A stretch of 64,000 bases of DNA from Arthrobacter sp. D5-1 (GTDB lineage Bacteria > Actinomycetota > Actinomycetes > Actinomycetales > Micrococcaceae), in contig NZ_CP014571.1 of assembly GCF_017357425.1 (NCBI RefSeq), positions 3,596,001 through 3,660,000 of the forward strand, read 5' to 3'. This document shows, piece by piece, positions 59,538 through 64,000 of the stretch. The position numbers were made by a program, and so were the translations under genes. How positions within the stretch are numbered: the stretch's first letter is position 1; each line of letters starts with the position of its first letter. Under the pieces are notes generated by a model. That model worked only from the letters and a program-made list of their open reading frames with translations. It searched no databases and was not told where the DNA came from.

Positions 59538-60431
59538 TCAACGACCTTCCATGCGGCGCCCACTGGCCCGTTCTAACACGCGCGTAGCAACAAGGTTTGC
59601 CCGCGCTTCGTCCTTGATCCTTGCAGCGCTCAAGTTGTTGCCTTGAGATAGATTTGAGGAAAAGTTCCGGTAAACAGCAGTCGTCTCCTCGGGCAGACCA
59701 TCCATGATCAGTTCGCCTTTATCCAACCAGAGCACCCTGCTGCACATATCGCGAATAGTGTCCAGACCGTGACTGACGATGAACACGCAGCCCGCTTGTG
59801 AGCGCAACTCGTCCATTCGCGCTTTACTTCTGTTGTTGAATTGTGCATCACCAGTGTTCAGCGCTTCATCGACCAAAAGAATTTCTGGATTCACTGCGGC
59901 TGCGATGGCAAATCGAAGCCTGGCCGCCATGCCTGAAGAATATCCCTTCATTGGAAGGTAAATAGCCGCGTCCAAGCCGGATACTGCAACGATGCTCGCG
60001 AACTGGGCATCGATCTGCTCCATGCTCATGCCCATAGCAAGACAACCCAGTACCACATTTTGATCTCCCGAGAGTTCTGGGACCAAGGCAGCGTTGACGC
60101 CCAGCAAAACAGGCGTACTTGATGCGTAGACAGCGCCGTGAGTAGGAACAACTTGACCGCTGATTAGCTTCATCATGGTGCTCTTGCCCGAGCCGTTGCG
60201 CCCGATGATTCCCACTGATTCACCACGTTCAACTACCAGTGAGATTTCTTTGAGCGCGCTAACCGTCACCAGGTTGGGCCTTTCGAAGACCCGCCGGATA
60301 CGGTTTTTGATGCCTTTGCCTGTTGGGGTTGTCTTGCCCTCCGAAGTAGGAACCCGATAGGTCATCCGGACTTTGTCGATCACCACACACGGCGGTCCGT
60401 CCAGGAATACTGCTTCATCAATCGCGCCCAT
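59538..60431 (-). CDS. Polysaccharide ABC exporter ATPase (Wzt/TagH type)
   Basis: A 297-residue ATPase. Walker A is GRNGSGKST, the signature is YSSGMAARLRFA, Walker B is EILLVDEALNTGD and the switch His is in VFIVSHGLDTI. The N-terminal region with a basic insert (GKGIKNRIRRVFERPNLV) before the ATPase core is typical of TagH/RfbB exporters. It lacks the C-terminal glycan-binding domain found in Wzt of O9a, so export is probably independent of a terminal cap. It overlaps the permease gene by 14 nt. Confidence 0.9.
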   Translation of the reverse strand: MGAIDEAVFLDGPPCVVIDKVRMTYRVPTSEGKTTPTGKGIKNRIRRVFERPNLVTVSALKEISLVVERGESVGIIGRNGSGKSTMMKLISGQVVPTHGAVYASSTPVLLGVNAALVPELSGDQNVVLGCLAMGMSMEQIDAQFASIVAVSGLDAAIYLPMKGYSSGMAARLRFAIAAAVNPEILLVDEALNTGDAQFNNRSKARMDELRSQAGCVFIVSHGLDTIRDMCSRVLWLDKGELIMDGLPEETTAVYRNFSSNLSQGNNLSAARIKDEARANLVATRVLERASGRRMEGR

Positions 60432-61305
60432 ACGTTTCCTCCCCCTGCCAGAAAAAGATGAAGCCCACTAGGAGGGCGCCCAAGGACACAACGCCAAGGC
60501 TGGCCCATGACTCCCATGCTGGCATTCGGTTATATACAACACTGCTACGCACTATGTCGATCACGTTGAATAAGGGGTTGAATTTCATGATGGCTAGCAG
60601 GGTGGGGTCGGAGACGAATCTTTCATAAGAATAGAAGACCGCCGAGCCGTACATCCACGCCCGAAGGAAAAACGGTAGAAGGTGTGTCACGTCATGGACC
60701 CTTGAGATGATTCTGGCGAGAATCATCCCGATTCCAAGGTTGAAGATCCCTTGTAGCAACAGGGCCGGAATAACTAGGAACCAAAGCAAACTGATTTTTT
60801 CGGCCGGTGGAACGATAATGATGAGCAGCAACATCCCCAAGATCAGCGGAACAGCTGAAAGCATCTCTCGGATATTCGCGCCGATGGGGAGGGCAGCTCT
60901 CGGAAAGTTGAAAGCCTGAACGACAGACTTACCGCTTCGGATTGAGCGGGCGCCCGAGGTTATGGCCCCGGAGCTGAACTGATACAGGAATACCCCTACG
61001 ATCAAATAACCAACGAAGTTCTCGATACCCCGGCTTGTTTGAAGCAAAAGACCAAAGATTACGTAGTATGTCAACCCGTTGAAAACTGGGTTAAGCAGCA
61101 ACCACGCACTACCCAGCCGGTCCTTGCGCGTACCGCTCTGGACGCGAGCCCGAGCGTCATAAAAAATGAACTGCCGGTAGTCCCAAAGCTGAACCAGATA
61201 GTCCAGGAATCCTGGTCGTGACCCCACTCGGGACAGCTTGCGGATATCCACCGACATCCGCTGAATAGCCGCCGGCGGTGGAAGCTTGGTCTTTTTCGCC
61301 GACAT
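60418..61305 (-). CDS. Polysaccharide ABC exporter permease (Wzm/TagG type)
   Basis: A 295-residue ABC-2 permease. After an amphipathic N-terminus (KLSRVGSRPGFLDYLVQLWDYRQF) there are six membrane helices. RVQSGTRKDRLGSAWLLLNPVFNGLTYYVIFG is the usual start of the TagG/RfbA family. It moves lipid-linked glycan across the membrane, driven by the ATPase gene that follows. Its ATG shares one base with the upstream stop codon (TGATG). Confidence 0.9.
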   Translation of the reverse strand: MSAKKTKLPPPAAIQRMSVDIRKLSRVGSRPGFLDYLVQLWDYRQFIFYDARARVQSGTRKDRLGSAWLLLNPVFNGLTYYVIFGLLLQTSRGIENFVGYLIVGVFLYQFSSGAITSGARSIRSGKSVVQAFNFPRAALPIGANIREMLSAVPLILGMLLLIIIVPPAEKISLLWFLVIPALLLQGIFNLGIGMILARIISRVHDVTHLLPFFLRAWMYGSAVFYSYERFVSDPTLLAIMKFNPLFNVIDIVRSSVVYNRMPAWESWASLGVVSLGALLVGFIFFWQGEETYGRD

Positions 61306-63056
61306 CAGCTGGCCCTCCTCATATATTTAGTCGCCAGGGTTTCGTAGGCCTGCACGTACGCTTCCGCGTTCGCCTTCCACGTTCTGGTGTCAAGCACTTC
61401 CTGCCTTCCGGCTGTGCCCATACGAAGACGCAGCTCGCTGTCCTCGAGCAATTCCTTCAGAACCTCGGCCAGTCCCGCGGGATTCTCGGCGTCCGATAGG
61501 CGACCGTTGACGCCGTCGTCCACTATCTCGGACAAGGCGTCCAGGCGGCTGGCAACCACCGGCCGCCCAGAAGCAAGTGCCTCCACGGGTTTCAATGGAG
61601 TCACCGAACGTGTGACTGCCAAGTCCTTACGGGGTACAACAAAAACATCCAAAGCTTGATGATAGATGCGCGCCTGGTCCGCCGGGACTCTTCCCGTGAA
61701 AACGGTTCTTCCGGACAGTCCCAGTCGCAGCACTTGGTCGTGAAGAGCCGGAGCAGCCGTCCCGTCACCCACCACAACCAGCCTCAACTGTGGCAGCCGT
61801 AGCGCAAGCAATGCAAATGCTGTGACGAGGTCATCCAAGCCCTCGTAATCAACCAGGCTGCTCACTGTGCCGATGTACAACCCTTCTGGATCAAGGCCCA
61901 AACACTGCCGTGCATCCAACTGCGTCATGGGCTCACGAAGGTAGTCGCCGCCCACCGCATTGGGGGCAATGAGGATCCGATCCTCAGGAACTCCGACAGC
62001 GAGGATGTTCCGCTTCATGGAGTTTCCAAGGGTGACCACCAAGTCAGCACTGCGCATGAGTTCGGCTTCACGCTCCACAAATAGCCTGTAACGTTCGCTG
62101 CTCCGCGCTTCAGGTCCCCTGGTCGAGGCCCAGGTATCAGCAAGTTGTCCTCGGACCTCATAGACCCATGGAATACTCAACGCGTTGGCAACTTCGCGAG
62201 CGACCAAGCCGTTCACGAAATGCGTTGTCGTTTGGATAACACTGGGGCGAAACTCGCGTGCCACCTGCAATAGTGCCTCTGCCTGCTGCTGGAGCCTCTC
62301 GTCCATGGTCTTGGCCATATTCCCGGGCAGTAAGCGCTTGTAGGAGATGCCGTCAACGACGTCACTTTCGCGAGCGGTAAGGACGCCGATTTGGACCGGA
62401 TAACCCAGCCGGGTGACCGCTAACGTGTCCCATCCGGCTTCCTCTTGAGCTATAAGAATCGAATGGCTGCGCCGAGCATATCCACTCGCCGTGTGCGGGA
62501 CGGAGTTCGTCAACAAGTGGAGGACACGGTGTGGTTCTGGCCGTATCTGCGTCTGTGACAGCGAGGGCCGCCAACCCTCAAAAACTCGAAGTTCGGACTC
62601 CAGCCGTCTGCGCTGTTTCGCGCGATTTCCTCCTTCTCCATCCAGGATCGCGACTGCGCCTGTCATGTCGCCGGAGTACCACAGACGACGCGCTGAAGTC
62701 GCCGATATGTGTTTGCTGGCAGTTGCCCTTGTCAGGAACGCATCCGCCCATTCGGACTGCCCTGCGGCCAAGGCGACCTCTGCCGCCTTTCGAGACTGAT
62801 TCGGAGATCCGGGGCGGTTAGTGGCGTTCTCGAACCGACGAATCAAAGAGGCTTCGTCACCGGCGACCTGGCTGGCCAACATGAAAACGGGAAGGCTGGA
62901 AGCTGGGGCCACCGCGGCTATGGTCCGGGCCAGAGGACGCGAAATGGTGGATGGCAGGCGCCTCGAAACCTGAAGCATCAAGACGAAAGGCGCCTCAGTC
63001 AAGTGTTCAGCCAGAGCGTTGGCCGCGAGGATCAGATTTTTTATCAGGGAAATCAT
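61305..63056 (-). CDS. GT4 glycosyltransferase with long N-terminal extension
   Basis: A 583-residue protein. The C-terminal 390 residues form a GT4 enzyme: VLHLLTNSVPHTASGYARRS (acceptor-side Gly loop), WVYEVRGQLADTWAS, YIGTVSSLVDYEGLDDLVTAFAL, and the donor motif TPLKPVEALASGRPVVAS. The first 190 residues form a helical extension with TPR-like features (AAEVALAAGQSEWADAFLTRA) not in most GT4 enzymes. The ATG at 63056 is preferred because it overlaps the previous stop in ATGA. It makes one glycosidic bond of the locus product; sugar unknown. Confidence 0.82.
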   Translation of the reverse strand: MISLIKNLILAANALAEHLTEAPFVLMLQVSRRLPSTISRPLARTIAAVAPASSLPVFMLASQVAGDEASLIRRFENATNRPGSPNQSRKAAEVALAAGQSEWADAFLTRATASKHISATSARRLWYSGDMTGAVAILDGEGGNRAKQRRRLESELRVFEGWRPSLSQTQIRPEPHRVLHLLTNSVPHTASGYARRSHSILIAQEEAGWDTLAVTRLGYPVQIGVLTARESDVVDGISYKRLLPGNMAKTMDERLQQQAEALLQVAREFRPSVIQTTTHFVNGLVAREVANALSIPWVYEVRGQLADTWASTRGPEARSSERYRLFVEREAELMRSADLVVTLGNSMKRNILAVGVPEDRILIAPNAVGGDYLREPMTQLDARQCLGLDPEGLYIGTVSSLVDYEGLDDLVTAFALLALRLPQLRLVVVGDGTAAPALHDQVLRLGLSGRTVFTGRVPADQARIYHQALDVFVVPRKDLAVTRSVTPLKPVEALASGRPVVASRLDALSEIVDDGVNGRLSDAENPAGLAEVLKELLEDSELRLRMGTAGRQEVLDTRTWKANAEAYVQAYETLATKYMRRAS

Positions 63057-64000
63057 CGGGCCTCGCCCCTGGACGAGACAGTCGCTTCCCTGCCGACCAG
63101 GCTGGCGATTTTGGACATGTACTGCTGAGCTAGCTCCGCATAATCGGCATGCTTTTGTACCCAATCACGACCGCTGGGACCCGCGTCAAGCCGCCCACGA
63201 TCCTGAGCGAGTTCGCGCCACAACTTTGCGACTGCTTCGGGGTCGGCGGCCACCACATCGCCACCCTTCGCATCCAGGATGATTCGCTCGGCTTCGCCCC
63301 TCACGATTGCCGTGACATGACGACCGACAGCGAGCACCTCATAAGTCTTGGATGGGACAGTGGTCTCAAATGACTTCCAGTCGTCGCGCAAGGAAACAAT
63401 GCAAGTATCAGCCTCCCGATACTTGGCCAGTACGGCTGATCCGTGCATGGGAGGAAAAAAGGTGACGGGCGCATTGAGTTCGCGCGCCAGTTTCACCAGT
63501 TGCGGTCTGTTGGTCCCCTGACCAACCAAGGTCAGGTGAAATCCTTCGCCCAGAAGGGCGCTGGCGCGGATCGCAATATCCAACCGCTGGCTCTTACCGT
63601 GGTTCCCAAGGTACAAGGCATGAAAAATCTCGCGTTCGGGCGCCGGGGGTTCGAGAAACGGCACAGTGCGAAGATCTAGGCCGTTGCTCACCGTCCCCAC
63701 GTTCAGCATCCCTCTGGCCCGCAAGATGTCGGCGAATCCCTCCGTAACGGTTATCACCAAGTCGGCACGGTGCTGCACAAACTCGACTACACGTTCAACC
63801 AGACTTTTGACACTGCCCCGAACAAGGCGCGCATCCCTGGCCAGATCCGGCCATGCGTCGCGCATCTCAACGATCAAGGGAACTCCTCGAAGTCTGGAAA
63901 GCACATAGCCTGTCGCCAATGTGGGAAGGCTGGGTGCGGTGGCCACAATCGCATCCGGCTTCTTGCCCCCCAGTCCAACTGGCACGGACATTATCGCCGA
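63053..64000 (-). CDS. GT4 glycosyltransferase (WbuB-like), partial
   Basis: The frame is open to the right edge, so the true start is beyond the window; 315 residues are visible. KPDAIVATAPSLPTLATGYV, then PLIVEMRDAWPDLARD, is the end of the N-terminal GT-B half in WbuB-type enzymes. The donor half has FHALYLGNHGKSQRLDIAIRA and SKTYEVLAVGRHVTAIV, with the usual Glu. It probably transfers an N-acetyl amino sugar, as WbuB does, but this is inferred from likeness only. It starts the visible part of the minus-strand cluster. Confidence 0.82.
   Translation of the reverse strand, partial: SAIMSVPVGLGGKKPDAIVATAPSLPTLATGYVLSRLRGVPLIVEMRDAWPDLARDARLVRGSVKSLVERVVEFVQHRADLVITVTEGFADILRARGMLNVGTVSNGLDLRTVPFLEPPAPEREIFHALYLGNHGKSQRLDIAIRASALLGEGFHLTLVGQGTNRPQLVKLARELNAPVTFFPPMHGSAVLAKYREADTCIVSLRDDWKSFETTVPSKTYEVLAVGRHVTAIVRGEAERIILDAKGGDVVAADPEAVAKLWRELAQDRGRLDAGPSGRDWVQKHADYAELAQQYMSKIASLVGREATVSSRGEAR

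Overview
The window is 64 kb of high-GC DNA from an actinobacterium, most likely a member of the Micrococcaceae close to Arthrobacter/Paenarthrobacter. That assignment is an inference from gene content and style: menaquinone genes, frequent GTG and TTG starts with strong GA-rich ribosome sites, many lipoproteins, an LAxTG sortase substrate and a ManNAc/ManNAcA-type wall polysaccharide locus. I see no tRNA, rRNA, CRISPR array, transposase or prophage gene.

Layout. 0-8.3 kb: the end of an isochorismate synthase gene (menF), a polar amino-acid ABC importer (binding protein, permease, ATPase), menD, a PhoX-type phosphatase and menC. Tandem 32-nt intergenic repeats lie between menD and phoX. 8.3-17 kb: small unknown genes, then a fructan/sucrose unit: a LacI regulator, and an operon of binding protein, two permeases and a GH32 hydrolase. 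Three near-identical 16-bp operators link the regulator gene and the operon. A PAP2 phosphatase follows. 17-28.8 kb: a surface and secretion region with a membrane acyltransferase, a secreted M28 peptidase, a serine-hydrolase-like protein, an MFS transporter, a sortase-anchored protein built from six cysteine-free chaplin-like repeats, a Pro/Val-rich secreted protein, an MBL hydrolase and a secreted subtilase with five FG-GAP/VCBS repeats. 29-34 kb: small stress or regulatory genes (DUF4177, cupin, DUF2000, AraC, MerR, HxlR with a VOC protein) and lipoproteins. 34-39.6 kb: a NarL-type response regulator, a histidine kinase, a kinase-like protein without an ATPase domain, a DUF4870 protein and two lipoproteins. 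39.7-44.1 kb: branched-chain 2-oxoacid dehydrogenase E1 alpha, E1 beta and E2, with a divergent Lrp/AsnC regulator. 44.2-46.6 kb: a YdcF-like protein and a secreted DUF4434-like protein.

46.7-64 kb is a cell-surface polysaccharide locus that continues past the window end. It has two UDP-GlcNAc 2-epimerases and a UDP-ManNAc dehydrogenase (precursors UDP-ManNAc and UDP-ManNAcA), at least four glycosyltransferase proteins of which two are two-domain fusions, a Wzm/Wzt-type ABC exporter, a membrane-anchored coiled-coil protein with exact 18-residue repeats, an unrecognised protein, and two members of a serine-hydrolase-like family whose third member lies at 20.3 kb. Gene ends overlap by 1-14 nt through much of the cluster, so it is probably translated in a coupled way. 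The part around 55.8-56.0 kb is clearly AT-richer (about 40% GC by direct count of 55861-55980), which suggests acquisition.

The best candidates for undescribed biology are: the cysteine-free chaplin-like LAxTG protein with its Pro/Val-rich neighbour; the hydrolase family, unknown protein, fused glycosyltransferase and coiled-coil set inside the polysaccharide locus; and the dispersed 32-nt intergenic repeat family.
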